The notes: generated by a model not told the origin, from the sequence alone. A stretch of 64,000 nt of DNA from JAAFHB01 sp942493325 (GCA_942493325.1 OW818689.1:3534001-3598000), one strand, 5' to 3'; shown: positions 9,546 to 17,816, numbered from the stretch's first letter. Numbers and translations are program-made.

Positions 9546-9854
9546 ATGACAGACATACAGACAATATCATGGATTTTTTTAGCGGCAGCTCTGGCGACTA
9601 ACACTAAGCCGACAGACATCAGCGGAATTTCTTCAGTTGCAGACGGAATTAATTACGCTGTCCCGACCCAAAAAGAATTACAAACATCTATTTCTTGGCT
9701 TACGAGATACGGCCTAATAATTAAACAGGGAAGAAATTACGAATTGACTTCCAAGGGTAAACTTGAATACGAAACAGCATCGAAGAATACTCAAACAATA
9801 ATGAAAATATGGAAAAATATAGAATTGAATTTTAGCAGCTATGACGACAATTAA
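9546..9854 (+). CDS. Small winged-helix-like protein of unknown function
   Basis: A 102-residue AT-rich gene starting one base after the left inverted repeat. The pattern PTQKELQTSISWLTRYGLIIKQ followed by GRNYELTSKGKLEYE looks like a winged-helix recognition helix and wing (compare MarR/PadR-like 'LTxKG' wings). It lacks the length and dimerisation helices of those regulators. The stop overlaps the next gene by 14 bases, so the two are probably co-translated. Function unknown; immunity, toxin-antitoxin or cassette-borne roles are all possible. Confidence 0.55.
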   Translation: MTDIQTISWIFLAAALATNTKPTDISGISSVADGINYAVPTQKELQTSISWLTRYGLIIKQGRNYELTSKGKLEYETASKNTQTIMKIWKNIELNFSSYDDN

Positions 9855-10224
9855 TATGATTACCAAAGACGACTGTATTGAAAAAATTTGCAACCTGCCC
9901 TTAGACTTTAAAGCTGCAGCCAAATCTTCATGGACGCTATTACATGAATCAAAGTTTGCAGACTTTCATATTGATATTACAAAGCAAGACATTAAAGACT
10001 ATTTATCCCGCCACAAGCGCTTAATTGACAATTGGGAAGTTTGGTCAGAAGATAAACGAACTTGGGGTTATTTTTTATCAATTAGTTCTGATAAGTATTT
10101 TGTTGGTTCATTAGACAAAGACGGAAAAGAAAATTTCTCAAAATCTTTTACGACAGCAGAGGACGCCTGCGCAGAATTTATTCTGAAAGAAGTTAGTGCA
10201 ATACTTGACATTAAGAATGACTAA
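9841..10224 (+). CDS. Hypothetical protein of the AT-rich islet
   Basis: A 127-residue protein, or 122 if the second ATG at 9856, just after the upstream stop, is used. It is mixed alpha/beta with a centre rich in aromatics (DNWEVWSEDKRTWGYFLSIS) and a final helix (AEDACAEFILKEVSAIL). I do not recognise a family. The size, composition and position next to a small winged-helix-like gene resemble immunity-protein or cassette ORFs, but no catalytic motif is visible. Confidence 0.55.
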   Translation: MTTINMITKDDCIEKICNLPLDFKAAAKSSWTLLHESKFADFHIDITKQDIKDYLSRHKRLIDNWEVWSEDKRTWGYFLSISSDKYFVGSLDKDGKENFSKSFTTAEDACAEFILKEVSAILDIKND

Positions 10225-10288
10225 GTTAACTGCGCATAACAGGCGTGGGAGTAGTTCTTCAATGAACTAAATAAAAATATGTCATCAA

Positions 10289-10321
10289 TTTCCTGATGAA
10301 ATGGATACTTTACTAATTTTG
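10289..10321 (+). promoter_or_regulatory. Candidate Bacteroidota promoter
   Basis: A perfect -7 element TAATTTTG (10314-10321, consensus TAnnTTTG) with a TTTC at 10289-10292 about 21 bases upstream as an imperfect -33 box. It lies 44 bases before the ATG at 10366. Confidence 0.4.
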
Positions 10322-10365
10322 AGATACCGATCATTATAATCAATCAGAATTCTAAACTTAAGAAA

Positions 10366-11982
10366 ATGAAAAAAAATCTGTTAGCCCTGATTATTCCTGT
10401 CCTTTTAATCGCCTTTGCTTCGTGCAAAGCAAAAACCAATCAGCCTGCTGATTCGCGCACCATTACAACGGAGGTGTTGAAAGACAAGATTGCCGGTGGC
10501 TGGGCGGGTAAGATGATCGGGGTAACCTATGGTGCGCCGACTGAATTCAGGGCCAAGGGTAAAACTTATGAAGATTCGATTAAATGGGTTCCATCAGATG
10601 TAAAAGGATCGATCTGGCAGGATGACATCTATGTTCAGCTCACCTTCCTGATGACGATGGATCAATATGGAACGGATGCCCCGGCTAAAAAATTCCAGGA
10701 ACTTTTTGCCAAAGCGGGATACCATCTTTGGCATGCCAACGTACAGGCACGCAAAAATTATTTCGACAGCATATTTCCACCTCAGTCAGGCCATCCTGAT
10801 TATAATCTTCATGCCGATGACATAGACTTCCAGATTGAGGCGGACTATATCGGTTTTATGTGTCCCGGAATGCCACAGACTGCCAACAGGATTGCTGATA
10901 AGATAGGGCATATTATGAATTATGGCGACGGAGTTTACGGAGGAGTTTTCGTTGCTGCCCTCTATTCGGAAGCTTATTTTGAAAATGATATCCCGAAACT
11001 GATTGATAAGGCGCTGCTTTCAATTCCTGCGCAGAGTGATTATTATAAAATTGTAAAAGACGTCATTGCATTGCATGATAACTATCCGGCAGACTGGCGC
11101 GCGGCATGGAATGAGCTCGAGGCAAAATGGGGAAGTGTGCAAATCTGCGAGGCGGGTACAACTTTCAACATTGATGCCAAACTGAACGGGGCTTATATCG
11201 TGATGGGATTGCTTTACGGCGAAAGTGATCCGCTGAAAACAATGGAAATTGCCACGCGTTGCGGACAGGATTCTGATTGTAACCCCTCGAACGCAATGGC
11301 GGTACTCGGTGTCATAAAAGGTCTGAGCGGACTGCCACAAGCCTACCGTGAAGCTGTCGTAGCCATCGGAGATTCTCTTTTTATCAATACCAACTACTCT
11401 TTCAACAAGGCGGTTGATCAAACCATGAAATATGCGAAAGACCTTATTGTACAGAATGGTGGCGTTGCCACTGATTCGGAATTAACGATTAAAATTCAGT
11501 CCCCGGAACCTTTTGCCCTCGAAGTGGCCTTTCCAAAACTGGTTTTTGACCACCAGGTAACCGTTTTTGAGAAGGAAGGTTGGGAGTTCAAAGGAAAATG
11601 GGAAACTTATAGTCAGAACAATAAAAGAGATCAGGCTAAGTTCTGCGCAAACGCAGGCGATGAGGCATTATTCAATTTCGAAGGGACCGGCGTTTCAATT
11701 GTCGGTAACTGGTTCAAAGACGGGGGTAAAGCTGATATTTTTGTAGACGGGGAATTAAAACGGACCATTGACGGTTATTTTGGCTTTGCCAACCAGACCC
11801 ACCACAATATGAACCTGTATCATATTACAAATCTTCCGCAGGGAAAACATAGGTTAAAAGTGGTGGTCAAGGGAGAGAAACGACCCGAAGCCACAGCAGC
11901 CAATCTCTATCTTTCGAAAGCAGTGGTATTTAAAACTGCGGATAAGAAGAACGAAAATTTCAAGTTTTCATTTCAGAAATAG
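10366..11982 (+). CDS. ADP-ribosylglycohydrolase-family lipoprotein with C-terminal beta domain
   Basis: A 538-residue lipoprotein (signal LIPVLLIAFASCKAK). Residues ~35-350 follow the all-helical ADP-ribosylglycohydrolase (PF03747) pattern: KIAGGWAGKMIGVTYGAPTE, then WQDDIYVQLTFLM where the family has its first metal-binding acidic pair, and late RCGQDSDCNPSNAMAVLG as the second metal motif. Both motifs deviate from canonical TDDT and GGDTD. Residues ~400-538 form a separate beta domain (VSIVGNWFKDGGKADIFVDG) that may bind carbohydrate. Expected reaction is hydrolysis of an N-glycosidic bond to ribose, or a related glycoside, outside the cytoplasm. A nucleoside hydrolase lipoprotein follows. 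Confidence 0.8.
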   Translation: MKKNLLALIIPVLLIAFASCKAKTNQPADSRTITTEVLKDKIAGGWAGKMIGVTYGAPTEFRAKGKTYEDSIKWVPSDVKGSIWQDDIYVQLTFLMTMDQYGTDAPAKKFQELFAKAGYHLWHANVQARKNYFDSIFPPQSGHPDYNLHADDIDFQIEADYIGFMCPGMPQTANRIADKIGHIMNYGDGVYGGVFVAALYSEAYFENDIPKLIDKALLSIPAQSDYYKIVKDVIALHDNYPADWRAAWNELEAKWGSVQICEAGTTFNIDAKLNGAYIVMGLLYGESDPLKTMEIATRCGQDSDCNPSNAMAVLGVIKGLSGLPQAYREAVVAIGDSLFINTNYSFNKAVDQTMKYAKDLIVQNGGVATDSELTIKIQSPEPFALEVAFPKLVFDHQVTVFEKEGWEFKGKWETYSQNNKRDQAKFCANAGDEALFNFEGTGVSIVGNWFKDGGKADIFVDGELKRTIDGYFGFANQTHHNMNLYHITNLPQGKHRLKVVVKGEKRPEATAANLYLSKAVVFKTADKKNENFKFSFQK

Positions 11983-12040
11983 CAGATATTTCGGATGCAA
12001 ATCAACAATCTAAACGTTATAAGTTAAAAGAAAGAACAAA

Positions 12041-12159
12041 TGTCGTATTTTTTCTTGATTTACCCCTAAATCCCCTAAAGGGGACTTTCGCTACTCACAA
12101 GCACTGACGCCGCTAGAAGCATGACTCCCCTTTAGGGGTTGGGGGTGAAAAATACGACA
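12041..12159. repeat. 119-bp palindromic element (CCCCTAAAGGGG type)
   Basis: Perfect 12-bp terminal inverted repeats (tgtcgtattttt at 12041-12052 with 12148-12159) enclose a second pair of arms around cccctaaagggg and cccctttagggg. The whole unit can fold into one long stem. It fills most of the gap between two lipoprotein genes and has no ORF. It is probably a repeated extragenic palindrome or short non-autonomous element, and may also stop transcription. Confidence 0.65.
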
Positions 12160-12215
12160 ATAAATAGTTTCCATTACTTTTTAGATTTTTCTAACCTTTA
12201 TTTATATTTACGATA

Positions 12216-13220
12216 ATGAGTATAAGATTAACAACCACCTTATTCGCTCTATTCTGCCTGATGATTGTTTTTTCATGCCAGAGTACTACCCGGCCATCCG
12301 GCGAGTCGGTTAAAATTATTTTCGATACCGATATGGGTCCCGATTACGACGATGTAGGCGCCTTAACTATGTTGCATGCATTTGCCGATAGTGGCAAGGC
12401 GGAGATTTTAGCAACAATGGCTTCCAATCAGTATGCATTGGTCGCACCATCAATCGATGTAATCAACACCTGGTTTGGTCGGCCCGCTATTCCCATCGGT
12501 GCACCGAAAACGCATGGCGCTAATATCGGATGCAGTCAGCACTGGACAGATTCACTTGTCGCCAGCTATCCACACAGAATAGCCTCTACTTCGGAAGCAG
12601 AAGATGCGGTTTTGCTTTACCGGAAAATACTTGCTTCCCAACCCGATACCTCTGTGGTAATCGTCACGGTAGGCTTCCTGACCAATCTGAATGATTTGTT
12701 GCTTTCACAACCCGATGCGATCTCCCCGTTAAACGGGAATGATTTAGTGAAGAAAAAAGTGAAGCGCCTGGTTTCAATGGCAGGGAAATTTCCCGAAGGA
12801 TGGGAATTTAATGTGAAGGAAGATTCAACTTCCTCGAAATACGTTTTCGATCACTGGCCTACACGGATTATTCTGAGCGGTTTCGAAATCGGTGAAAAAA
12901 TAAAAACAGGAAAAAAATTGATCAGCAGTAGCTTAAAAACCCCTGCAAAAATGGCTTTCAGCATTGCAATGCCAAAATCGAAGGGAGATATAAATGGCAG
13001 AATGAGCTGGGATCAGACAGCCGTGTTGGCTGCTGTAAAAGGTGCATCTTTTGGCTTCACGGAGGTGTATGGCCACATGATTGCCGAGCCCTCAGGCTAT
13101 AATCGCTGGGAAAATTCAGATGATGGTCCGCACACTTACCTCGTGTTTAAAAAATCACCACAGGAACTGGCGGGGATTATAGAAGGCTATATGATGCACG
13201 AGGCGAAAACTAAAAATTAA
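12216..13220 (+). CDS. Nucleoside hydrolase (IunH family) lipoprotein
   Basis: A 334-residue lipoprotein (signal FALFCLMIVFSCQST). The calcium-binding opening IIFDTDMGPDYDDVGALTML matches the DTDxGxDxDD hallmark of inosine-uridine-type nucleoside hydrolases. Further family features are VTVGFLTNLNDLL and the late SWDQTAVLAAV helix with its metal-ligand Asp. It should split ribonucleosides into base and ribose outside the cytoplasm. Its neighbour is an ADP-ribosylglycohydrolase-family lipoprotein, another enzyme expected to cut ribosyl bonds. Base preference cannot be told. Confidence 0.88.
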   Translation: MSIRLTTTLFALFCLMIVFSCQSTTRPSGESVKIIFDTDMGPDYDDVGALTMLHAFADSGKAEILATMASNQYALVAPSIDVINTWFGRPAIPIGAPKTHGANIGCSQHWTDSLVASYPHRIASTSEAEDAVLLYRKILASQPDTSVVIVTVGFLTNLNDLLLSQPDAISPLNGNDLVKKKVKRLVSMAGKFPEGWEFNVKEDSTSSKYVFDHWPTRIILSGFEIGEKIKTGKKLISSSLKTPAKMAFSIAMPKSKGDINGRMSWDQTAVLAAVKGASFGFTEVYGHMIAEPSGYNRWENSDDGPHTYLVFKKSPQELAGIIEGYMMHEAKTKN

Positions 13221-13252
13221 TTAAATTTGAAATCTCAACAAACCGCTTAGTT

Positions 13253-15145
13253 ATGAAAATTTTACTGCCTTTTTTGGCCTTTCTCCTGATACTTGTTTTC
13301 AGTTCATTTGGTGTGGAAGTGAAGACCCTAAGCCCGGATAAGAAGATACTGGTGGTACTTAAACTGGATCCGAAGAAGGACAACTCTCTTTATTATTCCA
13401 TTACAAACCAGGGCAATACAATCATTGCCGATTCCCCGCTCGGACTGACTTTCGAAAAACAGGAACCCTTACAGTCAAAACTGCAGATCGTGTTAATGAC
13501 GCAAAAAGAGGTTAACGAACCCTGGAAGCCGGTTTATGGGGAAAGGAACCTGTACCAGAATCATTATGTTGAAAGTGCCGTAAATCTGAAAGAAGCCAGC
13601 TCACCCTACAGAAATTTTTCGATCGTGGTAAGAGCGTATAATGAAGGAATTGCCTTCAGATACCAGGTTCGAAGCGAGCAGCCGGTTACCCTTACAAAAG
13701 AGCTGACAGGTTTTAGGTTTACAAAGGATCACCTGTCGTGGATTGCACCAAAGGCCCAGGCAAAATATCTGAAAGGTTCGGTAAGTAAGACAGGAAAAGG
13801 GTGCGAGCGGCCATATGTGATCGAAATATCACCAAAGAAATTCATAGCCCTTGGGGAAGCGGCTCTTGTCGATCATGCACGGATGAAGTTCGATCGCTCC
13901 GAAAAAGATTCGCTCATGATAGTTGCCGCCCTTGACGGAAAAGTTGAGTATAAATCGTCATTTAATACACCCTGGCGTTATGTAATGATTGCTGATTCAC
14001 CGGCAGGACTGCTCGCAAATAACGGCTTTATTCTAAGTCTGAATGAACCTTCGGCAATAGCTGATGCTTCGTGGATCAAACCGGGAAAGGTAATCAGGGA
14101 GGTAACACTCACAACCGTGGGGGGAAAAGCGTGTGTCGATTTTGCCGCGCGCCACAATATTGCCTATGTCGAATTTGATGCAGGCTGGTATGGCCCCGAG
14201 AACAGCACCGAATCGGATGCCACAACTATAACAGTCGATCCGGCACGTTCTCCCGGACCGCTTGATCTTCATGAAGTAATTCGCTATGCCACAGATAAAG
14301 GCATTGGGATCATCCTGTATGTTAATCAAAAAGCATTAATCCGACAGCTCGATACTATTCTTCCGCTTTATCAGAAATGGGGTGTGAAAGGTATAAAATA
14401 CGGATTTGTTGATGTCGGTGGACAGAAAGCTACTTCGTGGCTGCACCAGGCCATTCGAAAAGCGGGGGAGCACAAAATAATGCTCGATATTCATGACGAA
14501 TACCGGCCGACCGGCTATTCCCGTACCTGGCCAAACCTGCTTACCCAGGAAGGTATCAGGGGCGATGAGGAGAGTCCCGACAATCAAACGGTACTCACCA
14601 CGATGTTCACACGCATGCTGGCCGGCGCAGGTGATCATACCAACTGTTACTTCGCCCCGAGGGTAAAGGATAAAATGGGCTCACACGCGTCACAGATGGC
14701 CAAGGCAATCTGCATTTACAGTCCGTGGCAGTTCCTTTACTGGTACGATCGTCCCGAAGCTTCACCCCGAAATAAAGGTGGTGCAGGAGATGCAAATCCC
14801 TTTATTCCTGAAATACCCGACCTTTCATTTTATGACAGGTTACCTACCGTATGGGATGACACAAAAGTTTTGGAAGGAAAAATTGGTGAATTTGGCACAA
14901 TCGCGAGGAAAAACGGGCAACAATGGTTCATCGGTTCACTGACCGATCAGCCCAGGAAATTAATTTTGGATCTGAAATTCCTTGATAAAGGTGGAAAATA
15001 CGAGGCAACGATCTATACCGATGATTCTTCGTTAGATACCTCAACGAAAGTCAGAATATCCAAAAAGGAAGTTACATCAGCAAGCCGGCTTAACTTTGAC
15101 CTGAAACAGAAAAACGGGATTGCCATCATACTGAATAAACTTTAG
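13253..15145 (+). CDS. Glycoside hydrolase family 97 (alpha-glucosidase/alpha-galactosidase)
   Basis: A 630-residue exported protein with GH97 architecture: an N-terminal beta-sandwich (residues ~25-280, beginning VKTLSPDKKILVVLKL), a TIM barrel (~280-560, with VEFDAGWYG and YGFVDVGGQKA) and a C-terminal beta domain. LLTQEGIRGDEESP holds candidate acid/base Glu433, and Asp387 in YGFVDVG is placed like the nucleophile of the retaining (alpha-galactosidase-type) branch. Inverting members use glutamates there instead. The reading as a retaining enzyme is inference. Starts 32 bases after the nucleoside hydrolase stop, so probably co-transcribed. Confidence 0.88.
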   Translation: MKILLPFLAFLLILVFSSFGVEVKTLSPDKKILVVLKLDPKKDNSLYYSITNQGNTIIADSPLGLTFEKQEPLQSKLQIVLMTQKEVNEPWKPVYGERNLYQNHYVESAVNLKEASSPYRNFSIVVRAYNEGIAFRYQVRSEQPVTLTKELTGFRFTKDHLSWIAPKAQAKYLKGSVSKTGKGCERPYVIEISPKKFIALGEAALVDHARMKFDRSEKDSLMIVAALDGKVEYKSSFNTPWRYVMIADSPAGLLANNGFILSLNEPSAIADASWIKPGKVIREVTLTTVGGKACVDFAARHNIAYVEFDAGWYGPENSTESDATTITVDPARSPGPLDLHEVIRYATDKGIGIILYVNQKALIRQLDTILPLYQKWGVKGIKYGFVDVGGQKATSWLHQAIRKAGEHKIMLDIHDEYRPTGYSRTWPNLLTQEGIRGDEESPDNQTVLTTMFTRMLAGAGDHTNCYFAPRVKDKMGSHASQMAKAICIYSPWQFLYWYDRPEASPRNKGGAGDANPFIPEIPDLSFYDRLPTVWDDTKVLEGKIGEFGTIARKNGQQWFIGSLTDQPRKLILDLKFLDKGGKYEATIYTDDSSLDTSTKVRISKKEVTSASRLNFDLKQKNGIAIILNKL

Positions 15146-15198
15146 GGGATCCTGGAAACCTTCAGTCGGTTTGTGTGTTTTAATTAAAAACCCATCAG

Positions 15199-15879
15199 AT
15201 GGTCAAAACGGGAGAAACCTCCGTGTTCAGTCACGAGTTGTTTGCTGTGAAAGTGATTGAGAATGTTGAAATATCACCGGGCGTTTACCTCCTTTCGTGG
15301 AGGCAGAACGGTGTCTTTATTCCCGGCCAGGTGGTCAAGGTAGCTGTCGATTCTGAACAGCCACCAAGGATTTACAGTGTTTGCTGTGGAAATCTTGATG
15401 AAAAAATCAGTATTCTTTTCAACATTAAAGAGGAAGGCTACCTTACACCAAAACTTGCGGCAGCACAACCGGGTGACCAAGTGCTGGTCTCCAAACCTTA
15501 CGGCAGTTTTCACGGTGATCACTCACCCTCATTCTGGATCGCCACAGGAACCGGTATTGCACCGTTTTACAGCATGTTCCAGTCGGGGATGTCGGATCAT
15601 AAAATTCTGATACACGGGGTGCGGTATCTGAATCAATTCTATTTTGAAGACGAGCTGGAATGGGCTATGGGACGTAATTATATCCGCTGCTGTACGCGAG
15701 AACCGTCAGACAATGTGTTTCATGGCCGGATCACGACCTATCTTTTAGAGACGAATAAGTTCCCAAAAGATTATAAATACTACCTTTGCGGCAAGTCGTT
15801 GATGGTGGTTGAAGTACGTGATCTTTTGATATCCAAAGGAATACCTTACGAGAATATTTTTGCAGAGATCTTTTTCTAA
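15199..15879 (+). CDS. Ferredoxin-NADP reductase-type FAD oxidoreductase
   Basis: A 226-residue cytoplasmic flavoprotein. The FAD-binding barrel carries PPRIYSVCCGN (RxYS motif). The NAD(P)-binding domain has GTGIAPFYSMFQSG, KYYLCGKSLMVVEVRDLL and the terminal aromatic GIPYENIFAEIFF seen in plant-type ferredoxin reductases. It transfers electrons between NAD(P)H and an unidentified partner; no iron-sulfur domain is fused to it. It sits 52 bases upstream of rlmN, whose radical-SAM chemistry needs low-potential electrons. A functional link is possible but unproven. Confidence 0.82.
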   Translation: MVKTGETSVFSHELFAVKVIENVEISPGVYLLSWRQNGVFIPGQVVKVAVDSEQPPRIYSVCCGNLDEKISILFNIKEEGYLTPKLAAAQPGDQVLVSKPYGSFHGDHSPSFWIATGTGIAPFYSMFQSGMSDHKILIHGVRYLNQFYFEDELEWAMGRNYIRCCTREPSDNVFHGRITTYLLETNKFPKDYKYYLCGKSLMVVEVRDLLISKGIPYENIFAEIFF

Positions 15880-15930
15880 GCCATTATCACCTAAAGTTTC
15901 AAAGATTTTCAATAATAAATGTGAGCAGAG

Positions 15931-16947
15931 ATGAAGGATCAGCTTTTTGGAAAAGATTTAACCGAGTTACAGGAGATCAGTGCGGCACTTGGTTTGCCCA
16001 AATATACCGCGAAACAGCTGGCCGACTGGCTCTACAAAAAGGAGATCAATTCGATTGATCAGATGAGCAATCTTTCGAAAAATACGCGGGAACTGCTCAA
16101 TGAAAAGTATGAATATGGTTTAACTGCCCCTTCGAAAGTGCAGGTAAGTATCGATGGAACAAAAAAATACCTTTTTCCAACCTCCCAAAATAAGTTTATC
16201 GAAACGGCCATGATTCCGGATGAGGATCGCAAAACAGTGTGCGTTTCGACCCAGGTGGGGTGTAAAATGGGTTGTCTTTTCTGCATGACGGGCAAACAGG
16301 GTTTCCAGGGGCAACTTACAGCCGGGGAAATTGTGAACCAGATCAGGAGTATTACAGAGTATGGTGATATTTCCAATATTGTATACATGGGTATGGGCGA
16401 ACCGTTCGATAACCTGGATGCCGTACTGAAAAGTCTTGATATTCTGACTTCAGAGTGGGGATATGCGATGAGTCCGCGCCGCATCACGGTCTCTTCGATC
16501 GGGATAATTCCCGCGATGATCCGTTTTCTCAACGAAAGTGAAGCTCATCTGGCTATTAGTTTACATACACCATTCGATGAAGAGCGACGCAAGCTTATGC
16601 CTGTTCAGATTGCCTACCCGATTGCAGAGGTAGTCCGCGAAATCAAGGGCTGGGATTTTGGTCGTCAAAGGAGGGTCTCTTTCGAATATATTCTGTTTAA
16701 AGGACTGAACGACACACCGCTTCATATTCGTGAGCTTACAAAACTTTTGGCCGGTATCCGGTGCCGGATCAATCTGATCCGTTTTCACGCCGTGCCGGGT
16801 ACACCCCTCGAAAGTCCTGACGATGAGACGATCCACAATTTCAGGGATCAGCTCAATGCAAAGGATATCGTTACCACGATCAGGGCTTCACGCGGACAGG
16901 ATATCTATGCGGCATGCGGTTTATTGTCAACAAAGGAGTTAAGTTAA
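15931..16947 (+). CDS. rlmN: 23S rRNA (adenine-C2)-methyltransferase RlmN
   Basis: A 338-residue radical-SAM enzyme that methylates C2 of A2503 in 23S rRNA (and A37 of some tRNAs). The 4Fe-4S motif is CKMGCLFC (Cys111, 115, 118). YMGMGEPFDN is the GGE-like SAM motif, ISLHTPFDEERRKLMP is family-typical, and the late ASRGQDIYAACGLL contains the cysteine used for the covalent intermediate. Length is normal and the N-terminal helical domain is present. Confidence 0.96.
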   Translation: MKDQLFGKDLTELQEISAALGLPKYTAKQLADWLYKKEINSIDQMSNLSKNTRELLNEKYEYGLTAPSKVQVSIDGTKKYLFPTSQNKFIETAMIPDEDRKTVCVSTQVGCKMGCLFCMTGKQGFQGQLTAGEIVNQIRSITEYGDISNIVYMGMGEPFDNLDAVLKSLDILTSEWGYAMSPRRITVSSIGIIPAMIRFLNESEAHLAISLHTPFDEERRKLMPVQIAYPIAEVVREIKGWDFGRQRRVSFEYILFKGLNDTPLHIRELTKLLAGIRCRINLIRFHAVPGTPLESPDDETIHNFRDQLNAKDIVTTIRASRGQDIYAACGLLSTKELS

Positions 16948-16995
16948 TTATGAATTATCAATTACGAATTACGAATGATTAATTACGAATTATTG

Positions 16996-17158
16996 TCGTT
17001 TAGTTAAGGTCTATGAGAACAAAAATTTAAACGCAAAGAACGCTGAGGAGGCGCAAAGAACCTCAGAGGTAGATATTCCCGAATTTCTTTGCGGTTCTCT
17101 GCGTAAAATCTTTGCGATCTCTGCGGTAAAATTTCAACTGCTATTGCTAACTAAACGA
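16996..17158. repeat. MITE-like palindromic element (GCAAAGAAC type)
   Basis: Terminal 11-bp perfect inverted repeats (tcgtttagtta at 16996-17006 and 17148-17158) enclose repeated aacgcaaagaac / tctttgcg words able to pair. Both flanks are runs of the word attacgaat (16960-16990 and 17163-17195), which also recurs at 17311-17328 and 44900-44938. Non-coding. Confidence 0.6.
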
Positions 17159-17213
17159 AATTGAATTACGAATGATCACTTACAAATTACGAAGATTGAA
17201 TCACAAATTTTAA

Positions 17214-17270
17214 GTAGTTTATCTTGTAATATCCCCTCAACAATTCTTAAATCATAAATCCTAAATCCTA
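17214..17270. repeat. Left copy of a direct repeat bounding the 17.2-18.9 kb islet
   Basis: Shares gtagtttatcttgtaatatcc-type sequence plus a tail of taaatcc(ta) words with 18822-18880: gtagtttatc, aatatcccctc and repeated aaatccta words occur in the same order. The repeats enclose a decayed toxin-antitoxin-like segment. Confidence 0.55.
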
Positions 17271-17312
17271 ACCATTTATCAATTTCCTTTTCAACCATTA
17301 AGGATTGGTTAA

Positions 17313-17432
17313 TTACGAATTACGAATTAGTAGTTCAAGGAATTCATCAATGCTGACAATGGTTATTGGCGGAAACCCGATCGATTTTAAAACTCCAAAA
17401 TGTTTGTCATTCGTATCTAAAACGATTCGCAT
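17313..17432 (-). pseudogene. Internally deleted PIN-domain toxin
   Basis: A 39-codon frame reads MRIVLDTN, the opening of PIN-family ribonuclease toxins with the first catalytic Asp, directly joined to DKHFGVLKSIGFPPITIVS and IDEFLELL, which is the C-terminal end of the same family (normally ...VTNDKHF...). About 100 central residues with the remaining acidic site are missing. The words TN and TND at both junction sides suggest deletion by short homology. It begins 3 bases after the stop of the intact upstream antitoxin-like gene, the usual TA layout. The product would be inactive as a nuclease. Confidence 0.75.
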
Positions 17433-17435
17433 ATC

Positions 17436-17660
17436 TTAATCTTTAGATGGAATTCGCATATGTTCTTCTGCCCAATTATCCATCGTATTGCTATTCCATT
17501 TGTTCTCAATCCAAAGATCATCCATCTCCTGAGTTCCCTTATCCGCAAAATATTTTGTCAAAATATCGCGAATTTCAAGCAATTGAACATCATCGAGTTG
17601 GTAACTAAATAATTTTATCAACTCTAACTGCAGATTCGATAATTTTTGTGTAACTTCCAT
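17436..17660 (-). CDS. Small antitoxin-like protein upstream of the broken PIN toxin
   Basis: A 74-residue mostly helical protein (LSNLQLELIKLFSYQLDDVQ, then EIRDILTKYFADKG) with a Trp-rich C-terminal tail (DDLWIENKWNSNTMDNWAEE). Small proteins of this shape are commonly encoded just before PIN-family toxins in Bacteroidota and cyanobacteria. The tail probably wraps the toxin in intact systems. Its partner here (17313-17432) is deleted, so this is an orphan antitoxin if the reading is right. Confidence 0.65.
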   Translation of the reverse strand: MEVTQKLSNLQLELIKLFSYQLDDVQLLEIRDILTKYFADKGTQEMDDLWIENKWNSNTMDNWAEEHMRIPSKD

Positions 17661-17816
17661 AATGATATAACTTTAGAATATCAATAATTAAAATTCAATT
17701 CTTTTACTACAACAAAGTTATTGATAAAAATCAAATCCCAAAATATATGCAAATTGGTAAAACTCAGAATTTTCTCAAGTAATCTACTTGATTTTCTTAA
17801 AACCGAATTCAGCTTT

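Larger units (their letters stand above)
9530..10240. mobile_element. Cassette-like two-gene AT-rich islet with inverted-repeat ends
   Basis: The left edge gttatgcgtaattaa (9530-9544) matches the complement of the right edge ttaactgcgcataac (10226-10240) at 13 of 15 bases. Between them are two short AT-rich overlapping genes unlike their GC-richer neighbours. A GTTAtgc / gcaTAAC pair is reminiscent of integron gene-cassette boundaries. No second half of an attC site and no integrase are visible, so the cassette identity is only a hypothesis. Confidence 0.35.

Noticed and set aside
15150..17320. tRNA or other structured RNA genes in intergenic gaps
   Set aside because: I saw no cloverleaf with conserved TTCRANY and acceptor pairing; the foldable sequences are palindromic repeats.
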